Positions 26,270 through 35,196 of a stretch of DNA of 64,000 nucleotides are shown piece by piece. The first letter of the stretch is position 1. Each line of letters opens with the position of its first letter. Source of the DNA: Rathayibacter sp. VKM Ac-2879 (lineage in GTDB: Bacteria; Actinomycetota; Actinomycetes; Actinomycetales; Microbacteriaceae). The DNA lies in assembly GCF_015351245.1 (NCBI RefSeq), contig NZ_JADKSO010000005.1, forward strand, positions 1 to 64,000, read 5' to 3'. The translations under genes were made by a program, and so were the position numbers. The notes beneath the pieces are model-generated. The model was not told the origin of the DNA. It searched no databases and saw nothing but the letters and a program-made list of their open reading frames with translations.

Positions 26270-26728
26270 TCAGTGGTCGCGGTGGCGATCCGGGGAGATG
26301 TCCCACGGGTCCCGGCCGAGCAGCTCCGCGACCGCGCGGAACACGTAGCCCTCGATCAGCATCCGCTGGTGCCATTCGTCGCGCCGGTGCAGCTTCGCGA
26401 GCCGCTCGATCGGCACGCGGTAGAGGGTGATGCGGCGGCCTGCGTGGTCGACGCGCCAGCGCGCGATCCCCGTGCCCATCAGGCGTGACGGGTCGACGTC
26501 GGGAGTCGCCGCGACGTCGACGTGGATGCCGGCCAGCTCGTCGGGCCATGTGCCGCGGAGGTAGTCGATGGCGGAGCCGATCGTCGCCTCGAAGAAGTCG
26601 GTACGCGTCTGGAGCGGCGGCAGATGCGGGCCGGTGACGGGGCCGCGAACGCCCCGACCATGCCGATCGTGCGAGCTCCGGCGTGCCGAGCCCGCCTGAC
26701 GAGCGGTGGAACGGCGGGCGCGGGGCAT
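26270..26728 (-). CDS. Rv3259-like conserved protein of the 'metallopeptidase family' annotation group
   Basis: This 152-residue protein corresponds in position and pattern to M. tuberculosis Rv3259. The conserved part begins near residue 30 (GPHLPPLQTRTDFFE) and includes WRVDHAGRRITLYRVPIERLA. The C-terminal block (WHQRMLIEGYVFRAVAELLG) sits where zincin relatives have a helix with HExxH. Here only scattered His/Glu remain, so peptidase activity is doubtful. ATG 26728 lies 6 nt after a minus-strand TAGGCT box and also has GGAG, consistent with a leaderless or very short leader. It is divergent from the DUF3499 gene with only 29 bp between starts. Confidence 0.75.
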   Translation of the reverse strand: MPRARRSTARQAGSARRSSHDRHGRGVRGPVTGPHLPPLQTRTDFFEATIGSAIDYLRGTWPDELAGIHVDVAATPDVDPSRLMGTGIARWRVDHAGRRITLYRVPIERLAKLHRRDEWHQRMLIEGYVFRAVAELLGRDPWDISPDRHRDH

Positions 26729-26734
26729 GTCTCC

Positions 26735-26750
26735 AGCCTATTGCTACTGT
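26735..26750. promoter_or_regulatory. Back-to-back -10 boxes in a 29 bp divergent gap
   Basis: The minus strand reads TAGGCT (26740-26735), 6 nt before ATG 26728. The plus strand reads TACTGT (26745-26750), 7 nt before ATG 26758. Both spacings fit leaderless mRNAs. Any -35 element must lie within the opposite gene. Confidence 0.55.
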
Positions 26751-26757
26751 GGGCGCG

Positions 26758-26973
26758 ATGACCGGACGGCTGTGCTCGCGGACGGGCTGCCGGGCTCCGG
26801 CGGCCGTCACGCTCACGTACGACTACCGCGATTCGCTCGTCGCCGTGGGCCCGCTGAGCCCGACCCCGGACCCGCACGGCTACGATCTCTGCGCCGAGCA
26901 CGACCGGCGCCTCCTCGTGCCGCGGGGATGGCGCACCGTGCGCTACGGCGGTCGCGTCGATCCGCTCGACTGA
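26758..26973 (+). CDS. DUF3499 protein (Rv3258c-like), small Cys-rich
   Basis: This 71-residue protein has CSRTGC near the N-terminus and CAEHDRR near residue 45, a pattern suggesting a small zinc-binding fold, followed by a basic GWRTVRYGG tail. Its role is unknown; the family is conserved in actinobacteria next to whiB2 and the Rv3259-like gene, as here. ATG 26758 lies 7 nt after TACTGT, so the mRNA is probably leaderless. The stop codon is the first unit of a triple 8 bp repeat. Confidence 0.8.
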   Translation: MTGRLCSRTGCRAPAAVTLTYDYRDSLVAVGPLSPTPDPHGYDLCAEHDRRLLVPRGWRTVRYGGRVDPLD

Positions 26974-26994
26974 TCGACTGATCGACTGATCGAC
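26971..26994 (+). repeat. Three perfect TGATCGAC tandem copies
   Basis: Units start at 26971, 26979 and 26987. The first TGA is the stop of the DUF3499 gene; because the unit is 8 bp, the three TGA codons fall in all three frames, making a fail-safe stop. It probably arose by slippage. Confidence 0.9.
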
Positions 26995-27011
26995 CAGGCT
27001 CCGTCGAGGGC

Positions 27012-27857
27012 CTACGAGTCGCGTTCCGGGAAGCCGCGCGGCGCGCTCGCGAGGACCGGCCGGAGGCGGGCCAGGCGCTCGTCGGCGAGCCGGAGCGCCC
27101 GCTCCTCGCGCGCCCGCCGCAGCGCCGCCACCGCGAGCAGGAACTCCTCCGCGGGTGCGGCCGGAACCGGTGACACCGACCCGGCGACCTCCTGAGCGAG
27201 CGCCGCGGCGAGCTGAGAGCGCGACGGCTCGGTCATCCCCTCGCGCTGGCGGAGGAAGTGGGCGAGCCGCCGGGCGAGCGCGTCCGGGAGACGCGCGACA
27301 TCGGCCGTCCGTGCCCAGCCCACGAGCGGAGGCGGCACATCGACGAGCAGCGGAGGAGCCGCGGGCACCCGCTCGATCTGGCTGTGCGTGCCCGCCAGAA
27401 CGTCGCCGAGGCGACGAGAGTCCCGTGAGAGCAGACTCACGACCGCGGCGAGCCCGCCTCCGGTCATCAGGATCTCGAGGACGCCCGTGAGGGCACGGAC
27501 GAGGGCGTGACGGAACCCGATCGCGCCTCCATCGTCGCGCACGACCCGGGCGCCCACGACCAGCTTGCCGAGCGACCGCCCGCGCGATGCGGTCTCGACG
27601 GCGACCGGGACCAGCACGACCGAGATCACGAGGGCGGCCACGGCGACGGCCGCCGTGGCCGCCTCGTCGAGGCCATCGTCGCCCGAGAGGCTCGCGACGA
27701 GAAGGAACAGCCCCAGCGCGAGCAGCAGCTCGGCCGCCAGATCGACGATCGCGCCGACCGCCCGCACGACGAAGGAGGCGACGGGCACCTCGAGTGCGAT
27801 CGCCTCGCCGGTGACGAGAGAGGCGTCGTCGAACGAGGCGCTGCGCGTGTCGACCAT
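27012..27857 (-). CDS. RDD family membrane protein
   Basis: RDD proteins are small multi-span proteins, some of which move ions or influence transport. The 281 residues contain three hydrophobic stretches: about 28-55, 68-92 and, after SRGRSLGKLVVGARVVRDDG, 118-142. SRDSRRLGDVLAGT is the conserved RDD C-terminal element. A soluble, charged C-terminal half of about 130 residues follows, probably helical. It is divergent from the SpoIIM-like gene (54 bp). RDD and SpoIIM-type genes next to a MoxR-DUF58 operon form a recurring actinobacterial group whose shared role is not established. Confidence 0.88.
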   Translation of the reverse strand: MVDTRSASFDDASLVTGEAIALEVPVASFVVRAVGAIVDLAAELLLALGLFLLVASLSGDDGLDEAATAAVAVAALVISVVLVPVAVETASRGRSLGKLVVGARVVRDDGGAIGFRHALVRALTGVLEILMTGGGLAAVVSLLSRDSRRLGDVLAGTHSQIERVPAAPPLLVDVPPPLVGWARTADVARLPDALARRLAHFLRQREGMTEPSRSQLAAALAQEVAGSVSPVPAAPAEEFLLAVAALRRAREERALRLADERLARLRPVLASAPRGFPERDS

Positions 27858-27897
27858 GCCGCTCCTCCCTCCCCGACCGTGCGGGATACACGGTGGC

Positions 27898-27903
27898 TAT
27901 CCT
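27898..27903 (+). promoter_or_regulatory. -10 box (TATCCT) of the SpoIIM-like gene
   Basis: TATCCT ends 8 nt before ATG 27912 and no Shine-Dalgarno is present, which fits a leaderless transcript. Confidence 0.5.
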
Positions 27904-27911
27904 CTCAAGAG

Positions 27912-28907
27912 ATGGACATCGACGCGCTCTCGGCCGCCCGCCGCCCGCAGTGGACGCGGCTCGACCAGCTCTCGCGCCAGCGCAGGCTGAGCGGACGCGA
28001 GGCCGACGAGCTCGTGGAGCGATACCAGTCAGCCTCCGCCGACCTGGCGACGATCACCTCGACGGCGGGATCGACCGCGGTCGGCGCGCGTCTGGCCGTT
28101 TCGCTCTCGCGCGCCAGGGGGAGGCTCACAGGCACGAGGGGGGAGCCGCTCGCGGCGATCGCGCGCTTCGCCGTGCTCTCGCTCCCGGCCGCCCTCTACC
28201 GCCTCCGCTGGCTGACCCTCGCCGTCGCGCTCGCCACCGTGCTCGTCGCCACCCTCTTCGCCGTGTGGATCCTCGGCGACCCGGCGCTGCTCGCCTCCCT
28301 CGGCGACGATGCGCAACTGCGTCGCTTCGCGCAGAACGACTTCGTCGACTACTACTCCGAGAACCCGGCCGCGTCGTTCGCGGGCCAGGTGTGGACGAAC
28401 AACGCATGGATCGCGGCGCAGTGCGTCGCGTTCGGGATCGTGGGCGTCTACGTCCCCTACATCCTGCTGCAGAACGCGCAGAACCTGGGCACCTCGTTCG
28501 CGGTGATGCTGCACGTGGGGGAGGGCGACACGTTCTTCGCCTACATCCTTCCGCACGGACTGCTCGAGCTGACGGCGGTGTTCGTCGCCGCGGCCGCGGG
28601 GCTGCGGATCTTCTGGGCGTGGATCGCGCCCGGGCCGCGTCCGCGCGCTCAAGCGCTGGCAGAGGACGCGCGCAGCCTCTTCACGGTCGCGATCGGCCTG
28701 GTGTTCGTGCTCCTGGTGTCGGGCGTGATCGAGGGATTCGTGACCCCGGCCCCCTGGCCGTGGCCGATCAAGATCGCGATCGGCGCAGTGGCGCTCGCGG
28801 TGTTCCTCGCCTACATGATCGTGCTCGGCGGGCGCGCCGTGCGAGCCGGTGAGACCGGGGACCTCGACCGCTTCGCCGCGGGCTCGCGGAGCATCGCCGA
28901 GGCCTGA
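27912..28907 (+). CDS. Stage II sporulation protein M-like membrane protein
   Basis: The 331-residue protein has a soluble N-terminal part (about 1-90, with LSGREADELVERYQSASADLA) and then about five or six membrane spans. The SpoIIM/DUF95 signature region around NNAWIAAQCVAFGIVGVYVP and ILPHGLLELTAVFVAAAAGLR is clear. In Bacillus SpoIIM belongs to the engulfment machine, but this organism group does not make endospores, so a different envelope role is expected. It faces the convergent DUF58 gene with 37 bp between. Family certain, role unknown. Confidence 0.9.
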   Translation: MDIDALSAARRPQWTRLDQLSRQRRLSGREADELVERYQSASADLATITSTAGSTAVGARLAVSLSRARGRLTGTRGEPLAAIARFAVLSLPAALYRLRWLTLAVALATVLVATLFAVWILGDPALLASLGDDAQLRRFAQNDFVDYYSENPAASFAGQVWTNNAWIAAQCVAFGIVGVYVPYILLQNAQNLGTSFAVMLHVGEGDTFFAYILPHGLLELTAVFVAAAAGLRIFWAWIAPGPRPRAQALAEDARSLFTVAIGLVFVLLVSGVIEGFVTPAPWPWPIKIAIGAVALAVFLAYMIVLGGRAVRAGETGDLDRFAAGSRSIAEA

Positions 28908-28944
28908 CCTCACGCGGGGGGAGCCGCCACCCTCAGGCGCTCGC

Positions 28945-30252
28945 TCAGAGGCGTCCGCTCGCCTTGAGCGCCAGGTACCGGTCGGCGAGCGCCGGCGGCA
29001 GCATCGCGGGACTCGCGAGCACCACGTCACCGCCGAGCCGACGCACGGCCGCCGCGATCCGGTCGGACTCGGCCAACGAGCGTTCGGCTGCGGCGGCGGT
29101 GTACACGGAGGCGCGATCACCGCGCTCGGCCGCCATGCGCGCAAGCTCGGGATCGACCGCGCAGGCGACGACGACCGTATGACGCCGGGTGAGCGGGGGA
29201 AGGATCGCGAGCAGTCCCTCCGCGGAGCCGAGCGAGTCGAGGGCCGTCAGGAGCACCACGAGCGAGCGCTGTGACACCAGGGCGCGCAGTTGTGCCGGCA
29301 CGGCCGCCCAATCGGTCTCGAGCAGTTGCGGCTCCACGGGAGCCAGTGCCTCGACGACGCTCCGCACCGCCTCCCCGCCGCTCGCGCCGTGCACGCGGGC
29401 GCGGCGTCTGCGGTCGAAGGCGAGCACGTCGACGCGGTCGCCCGCGGAGGCGGCCAGCGCCGTGAGCAGCAGGCTCGCCTCGATCGCCGTGTCCAGGCGC
29501 GGCTCGTCCTCGATGCGGGCCGCGGAGGTGCGCCCGGTGTCGAGGACGACGACCACCCGCCGATCGCGTTCCGGCCGCCACGTGCGCACCACCGGCTCGC
29601 GCCGGCGCGCGGTCGCCCGCCAGTCGAGGGAACGCAGGTCGTCGCCGCGCACGTAGTCGCGCAGACTGTCGAACTCCGTCCCCTGACCGCGCAGCATCAC
29701 GCTCGTGCGTCCCTCGAGCTCGCGGAGCCGGGCCAGGCGAGAGGGGAGGTGACGGCGGGAGTGGAACGCCGGCAGCACCCGGATCGCCGCGGGGAGGAAG
29801 CGGGTCGCCTGCCGGCCGGCGAGACCGAGCGGGCCCAAGGACCGGAGGGTGACGTGCAGCGCCCGCCGCTCGCCGCGGCGGCGCGGCTCGAGCACGGTCG
29901 TCACGGCGCGCCGCTCTCCAGGAGGCAGCCGGAGCGCCGAGCGCGTCGCGACCGCGCCCGCGGAGGGCTCCCACGCGTCCCTGACGGTGCCGCGCAGGTG
30001 ACGCCGGCCGGTGTTCGCGAGCAGCAGCATCGCCTCCGCCCGCTCGCCGAGCCGCGCGCGTTCGGGCACCCGCCGCTCGAGCGCCACCGCCCGCGGCGAG
30101 CCTGCGACGAGGAGGTCGAGGGTCACGAGCCCGGCCCAGGCGAGCGACCAGAGCGCGAGCACGAGGGAGGCGACCTCCGCGCGCGCGCCGAAGAGCACCA
30201 CCGGCACCAGGCCGAGGAGAAGGACGAGGACACTGCGTCCGGTGAGGAACAC
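28945..30252 (-). CDS. DUF58 domain protein (MoxR-associated)
   Basis: DUF58 proteins carry a von Willebrand-like domain and work with MoxR AAA ATPases, probably as targets of chaperone action on envelope proteins. This 435-residue protein has two N-terminal spans (about 5-45), a beta-rich middle, and the family core GTEFDSLRDYVRGDDLRSLDWRATAR near 195-220. A vWA-like fold beginning VVVVLDTGRTSAAR follows. The MIDAS-like DTGRTS differs from DxSxS in true vWA domains. GTG 30252 is 4 nt after the moxR stop. It is the last gene of the five-gene minus-strand operon. Confidence 0.9.
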   Translation of the reverse strand: MFLTGRSVLVLLLGLVPVVLFGARAEVASLVLALWSLAWAGLVTLDLLVAGSPRAVALERRVPERARLGERAEAMLLLANTGRRHLRGTVRDAWEPSAGAVATRSALRLPPGERRAVTTVLEPRRRGERRALHVTLRSLGPLGLAGRQATRFLPAAIRVLPAFHSRRHLPSRLARLRELEGRTSVMLRGQGTEFDSLRDYVRGDDLRSLDWRATARRREPVVRTWRPERDRRVVVVLDTGRTSAARIEDEPRLDTAIEASLLLTALAASAGDRVDVLAFDRRRRARVHGASGGEAVRSVVEALAPVEPQLLETDWAAVPAQLRALVSQRSLVVLLTALDSLGSAEGLLAILPPLTRRHTVVVACAVDPELARMAAERGDRASVYTAAAAERSLAESDRIAAAVRRLGGDVVLASPAMLPPALADRYLALKASGRL

Positions 30253-30256
30253 GCGC

Positions 30257-31251
<995 letters not shown>

Positions 31252-31255
<4 letters not shown>

Positions 31256-32451
31256 CGGAGGGGGCCTTCCGGTCGTCGGGCGGTGGTCGGTGCGAGGGAG
31301 GCGCGGAGCGCGCCCTCGAGGCGGAGCAGTTCGTCGGAGGCGGCGACCAGGGCGGCGTCGTCCGCCGGCTCGTCGTCGAGGAGGAGGCGCCGCAGCGCGT
31401 GCGGATCGCGGCCCAGACGCGCGGCAGCGGCATCGACGATCTCGTCCGCTCCGCTCGCCGGCGGCAGGGCGAGCAGGGCCGCCATGCGGTGCAGGGTGCC
31501 GATGCGGAGGGCGTCGAGGGCGCGCAGCCGGCTGCTGCCACGGGCATACAGGCGTGCGCGGCCTCGGGTGCTCTCGCTCGCGTGCACCACGACCGGCAGC
31601 GGTTCGACCGCGAGCGGCCCGAACCGCCGCCCCCGCCAGACGGCCGCGGCCACGAAGACCCCGACGAGCAGCAGGAGCGCGGGCGTGACCCAGCCAGGCG
31701 CGAGAGGTGAGGGGTCGATGGCTGCGCCCGCCGCATCGTCGGCAGCGGTGCGGTACCAGACGAGGCGATCGCTCGCACCGAGCAGGCCGAGTGCGAGAGC
31801 CGCGCGTCCCTCCTCGGCGATGGTGCCGTTGCGGAGGAGGTCTGCGTCGCCGACGGCGGTGATCCCGACTCCTCCTGGGCCTTCGGCCGTCACGAGGGCG
31901 AACGCGTCCTCGCCCGCGGGGAAGCAGCCGGTGGTCGCAACATCGAGCACGCGGAAGGTCGTGCCGCCCGACGGGATCGTGCCGGCCCGCTCCGCGGCGG
32001 GCAGCGCGCAGTCGGCCGTCAGCACACCCGTGTCGGAGGGAGCGCCGGCGAACGCTGCGCCCGGCAGAAGGGCCTCCAGCGCGGTGCCCGTCGGCCGCAC
32101 GAGGACGACCGAGGACGCCGCGCGCGCGAGTCGCGCGTACTGGCTCGCGTCCAACGACGCCTCCGGATCGTCGACGAGAAGGGTGGAGCCCGGCGCGAGA
32201 CGGAGGAGCGCCTCTTCGTAGGAGTCGGCCCGGAGCATCTCGACGCCCTGCTCGCGCACCACCTGCGCGACCGCGCGGGCGCCGTCGGGTGCGGGGCTGT
32301 CGACATCGAGGTCGGGGGCGAGCGCTGAGCTGCCCGTCGCCACCATCAGCAGCACGGTTCCCACCGCCACGAGCGCGAGGAGGGCGGCCCAGACGCGCCC
32401 GCGACGCAGCAGCACGCCGATGCTCGGGGTCGAGACCGTGTCGACGCTCAT
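31252..32451 (-). CDS. DUF4350 membrane protein
   Basis: This 399-residue protein has a first span at about 22-42, an exterior or soluble DUF4350 domain (about 50-240, with GATGSSALAPDLDVDSPAP-type start and LLVDDPEASL), and a second span at about 262-282 (VTPALLLLVGVFVAAAVWRG). A cytosolic helical tail follows. DUF4350 genes lie between DUF4129 and moxR in many actinobacteria and are taken to be part of the same membrane complex; the activity is unknown. It overlaps both neighbours by 4 nt, so the operon is probably translated as a coupled unit. Confidence 0.88.
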
Positions 32452-33101
32452 CGGAGCAGGTCGACCGGGGCGAGGGTGCCGGTGTCGAGGCGGGGCTGCT
32501 CGGCGGCGAGGCGGCGGTCGAGCGCCGCGACGCGCTCGTAGTCGGAGGCTCCCGCCGGGAGCCCGAGGTAGCGCACGCGATCGAAGTCGTCGGCCGTGCG
32601 GCGCAACGATTCGGCGGCGGCGGGAAAGGCGGCTCCCGCGGCGAGGGAGAAGGCTCGCGCCGTCGTGCCGGGCGAGACCCGCAGCACCGTCCTCTCGTCG
32701 AGCGAGCGCACGATCGCGCGGAACCGCTCGACGAGGGCCTCCTCCCACGCGCCCCGCGTCGCAGCCGCCTCGGCCAGAGCGCGCAGCTCATCGGATCCGC
32801 GGGTGTCGTCGGCGGCGAGCACCGCCGCCGAGAGCCCGCTGCGCCGCGCCAGCCGCGGTCGACCGGCGATCAGCAGCGCCGCGACGACGAGCGCCGCCAG
32901 CACGAGCACTCCAACGACCGCGGCGATCGGGAAGGAGGGGCCGTCGGTGGGCAGGGTCAGGGAGGCGAACCAGTCGCGCACCGCCTGGACCGTTCGGTCG
33001 AACCAGCTCGGCTCGGCCGCCCGGTACCGGGGGTCCGACAGCTCCTCGAGCAGGAGTCGTCGCGCCTCGGCGGCGTCGGGGTCGAGCGGGGCGAGGATCA
33101 C
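32448..33101 (-). CDS. DUF4129 membrane protein
   Basis: The 217-residue product has a soluble N-terminus (AEARRLLLEELSDPRYR), one span at about 57-80, and a cytosolic C-terminal DUF4129 domain. Family hallmarks are EEALVERFRAIVRSLDERT and, at the end, DYERVAALDRRLAAEQP. GTG 33101 overlaps the stop of the upstream gene (GTGA), and the stop overlaps the DUF4350 start. In some transglutaminase operons DUF4129 is fused to the enzyme; no transglutaminase is present here. It probably forms a membrane complex with DUF4350, DUF58 and MoxR. Confidence 0.88.
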   Translation of the reverse strand: MILAPLDPDAAEARRLLLEELSDPRYRAAEPSWFDRTVQAVRDWFASLTLPTDGPSFPIAAVVGVLVLAALVVAALLIAGRPRLARRSGLSAAVLAADDTRGSDELRALAEAAATRGAWEEALVERFRAIVRSLDERTVLRVSPGTTARAFSLAAGAAFPAAAESLRRTADDFDRVRYLGLPAGASDYERVAALDRRLAAEQPRLDTGTLAPVDLLR

Positions 33102-34357
33102 GGTCGCTCCGGTGCCGGGAACGGGTCGGGGGAGTCGCGGCCCGCGGCCCGCTCCTCGACGTGCCGCATCAGCACGAGGTCGAAGCCCTCGAGGCGCATC
33201 CGCCTGTCGAGGTAGAGCAGCCCCGTCACGGCCGACTGCAGCACGGTGCCGACAGCGCCGACGACGAGGCCGATCGCGACCGAGAGCACCGTCACCGCGA
33301 GCGAGGCGACGAGCTGACCGTTCGGGTCGGTCGGCGAGATCAGGCTGGCCACGATCGGCAGCAGGAGGCTGATCGGCGTCGTCACGACCTGCCCCGCCAC
33401 CTGGACGATCGCGGACATCAGGGCGAGCGCTCCGAAGGTCCGCCAGAAGCCGCCGCCGACCAGACGCCAGGATCGGGCGACCGCACGCCGGAGCGGGAGG
33501 CGCTCGATCACGATCAGGCAGGGCACGAGCGCGAGCCGCGTCCCCAGCCACACGCCGAGTGCGAGGGCCGCGGTGCCGGCGAGGAGGAGGACGAGGATGC
33601 CTCCGATGATCGCGCTCGCGCCGGCGTTCTGCGCACCGAGGAGGAAGAGCGGGACGGCGAGCGCCACCGCCACGAGGGCCAGGAGCACGATGCCCACGCC
33701 CTGGAGGAGCGTCCACGCCACGAGGGCCCAGAACCGCCCCCGGAGGCGCCACACGAGGTGCGCGAGGCGTGGCCGCTCGCCGAGGACGCCGCGCGACACC
33801 TCCACGACCACCACGCCCTGCACCAGCGCGCCGGTGAGGAGCGAGACGGCCCACGGGAGGAGAGCGGCGAGGACGACGAGCGCGATCGAGCCGGCGCCGA
33901 CCGCATCGCGATCCGCCGCCTCCGCCTGCGCGATGCGGCTGACCGCGAACAGCGCCACCGCGCCGTAGGCGAGCAGAGCCAGAGTCGAGCCGAGCCCCTG
34001 CACGAGCAGCGCGACTCCGAGGGTCGTGCGCGGGCTGCGCCGCAACACCTGGAAGGGGGCGCCGAGCAGGGTGCCGAAGCCGAGCGGGCGGAGGGGGATG
34101 AGGCCCGGTCGCGGCGGAGGCGTCCATTCCCGCGAGGGCGTGACGGAGGGCGCGCCGGTCTGCCACGGCGACGTGCCCCAGCCGGCGGGGGAGGGAGGGG
34201 ACCACGCAGCAGTCGGAGCGGCCGGCGGGGCGCTCGGGGGCACGGGGCGCTGTCGAGCGGGCGCCGGCTCCGCCGCCGCGCGGGCCCCTGCGCTCGGCTG
34301 CTCGTCCGGGTGGCCTGCGGGCGGCGGCCAGGGGGCTGCGTCGGTCATCGTCCCCAT
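33098..34357 (-). CDS. Polytopic membrane protein, glycerophosphodiester-phosphodiesterase membrane-domain-like
   Basis: The 419-residue protein has a Pro/Ala-rich cytosolic N-terminus (about 1-95) and then six or more spans. The arrangement (RPLGFGTLLGAPFQVLRRSPRTTLGVALL, and near 280-300 IERLPLRRAVARSWRLVGGGFWRTFG) matches membrane domains annotated as GDPD-type. No catalytic phosphodiesterase domain is attached. ATG 34357 is preferred; ATG 34348 (MTDAAP) is equally possible. It is the first gene of the minus-strand operon and is divergent from mtrA, sharing a 150 bp regulatory gap. Confidence 0.78.
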   Translation of the reverse strand: MGTMTDAAPWPPPAGHPDEQPSAGARAAAEPAPARQRPVPPSAPPAAPTAAWSPPSPAGWGTSPWQTGAPSVTPSREWTPPPRPGLIPLRPLGFGTLLGAPFQVLRRSPRTTLGVALLVQGLGSTLALLAYGAVALFAVSRIAQAEAADRDAVGAGSIALVVLAALLPWAVSLLTGALVQGVVVVEVSRGVLGERPRLAHLVWRLRGRFWALVAWTLLQGVGIVLLALVAVALAVPLFLLGAQNAGASAIIGGILVLLLAGTAALALGVWLGTRLALVPCLIVIERLPLRRAVARSWRLVGGGFWRTFGALALMSAIVQVAGQVVTTPISLLLPIVASLISPTDPNGQLVASLAVTVLSVAIGLVVGAVGTVLQSAVTGLLYLDRRMRLEGFDLVLMRHVEERAAGRDSPDPFPAPERP

Positions 34358-34443
34358 GCTGTCACAGCCCTGCCCGCTCGGCCCCTCCCTCGGGCGCTCG
34401 CGGGTTCGAGGCCGAGCCCCGCTTCGCTCCGTCCCGTGTCGGT

Positions 34444-34449
34444 TAGCCT
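34444..34449 (+). promoter_or_regulatory. -10 box (TAGCCT) for mtrA
   Basis: TAGCCT, preceded by T to give TTAGCCT, lies 58 nt upstream of the mtrA ATG. A GGAAGA ribosome site precedes the start codon. No clear -35 is visible. Confidence 0.4.
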
Positions 34450-34507
34450 GGGGGATGTCCGCGAGCGCCCCCGGGGCGACGCGACCCGAGACGAGGAAGA
34501 CAGACTC

Positions 34508-35194
34508 ATGAGCGCGCGCATTTTGGTGGTCGACGACGACGCGGCCCTGGCAGAGATGATCGGCATCGTGCTCGGCGGCGAGACCTGGGAGGTCTCGTTC
34601 TGCGCCGACGGATCGAGTGCGCTCGAGGCCTTCCGCAAGGCTCGCCCCGATCTGGTCCTGCTCGACCTCATGCTCCCCGGGATGGACGGCATCGAGGTCT
34701 GCCGCGCGATCCGCACCGAGTCGGGCGTGCCGATCATCATGCTGACGGCGAAGTCCGACACGGCCGACGTCGTCCAGGGGCTCGAGTCGGGAGCGGACGA
34801 CTACATGGTGAAGCCCTTCGAGCCCAAGGAGCTGGTCGCGCGCATCAAGACGCGACTGCGCCCGGCGCAGGTCGCGGCCAACGCCGTGTTGCAGGTCGGC
34901 GACCTCAGCCTCGACATCGCCGGCCACGAGGTGCGCCGCGGAGAGACCCGGATCGGCCTCACTCCGCTCGAGTTCGATCTGCTGCTCGCACTCGCCTCGA
35001 AGCCGCAGCAGGTCTTCACCCGCGAGATGCTCCTCGAACAGGTGTGGGGCTACCACTACAAGGCCGACACGCGGCTCGTGAACGTGCACGTGCAGCGCCT
35101 GCGCGCGAAGGTCGAGAAGGACCCCGACGACCCTCGTATCGTGATGACCGTGCGCGGCGTCGGCTACCGCGCCGGCGCCGTGGTCCCGAGCTGA
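34508..35194 (+). CDS. mtrA: MtrA response regulator
   Basis: MtrA is the OmpR/PhoB-type regulator of the MtrAB system that controls cell division, wall hydrolases and osmotic response in actinobacteria. The 228 residues include a receiver domain with Asp10/Asp11, phospho-acceptor Asp53 in LLDLMLPGMDG, Thr80 and Lys102 in YMVKPF. The C-terminal winged helix has LTPLEFDLLLALASKP and GYHYKADTRLVNVHVQRLRAKVE. It is followed 2 nt later by mtrB and then lpqB with overlap, the conserved order of the system. Confidence 0.97.
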   Translation: MSARILVVDDDAALAEMIGIVLGGETWEVSFCADGSSALEAFRKARPDLVLLDLMLPGMDGIEVCRAIRTESGVPIIMLTAKSDTADVVQGLESGADDYMVKPFEPKELVARIKTRLRPAQVAANAVLQVGDLSLDIAGHEVRRGETRIGLTPLEFDLLLALASKPQQVFTREMLLEQVWGYHYKADTRLVNVHVQRLRAKVEKDPDDPRIVMTVRGVGYRAGAVVPS

Positions 35195-35196
35195 CC

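Noticed and set aside
26971-26994. Start of a CRISPR or longer satellite array
   Set aside because: Only three contiguous 8 bp units with no spacers.
27012-28907. True sporulation genes because of the SpoIIM label
   Set aside because: No other sporulation gene is near and the organism group is non-sporulating; the domain name reflects fold only.
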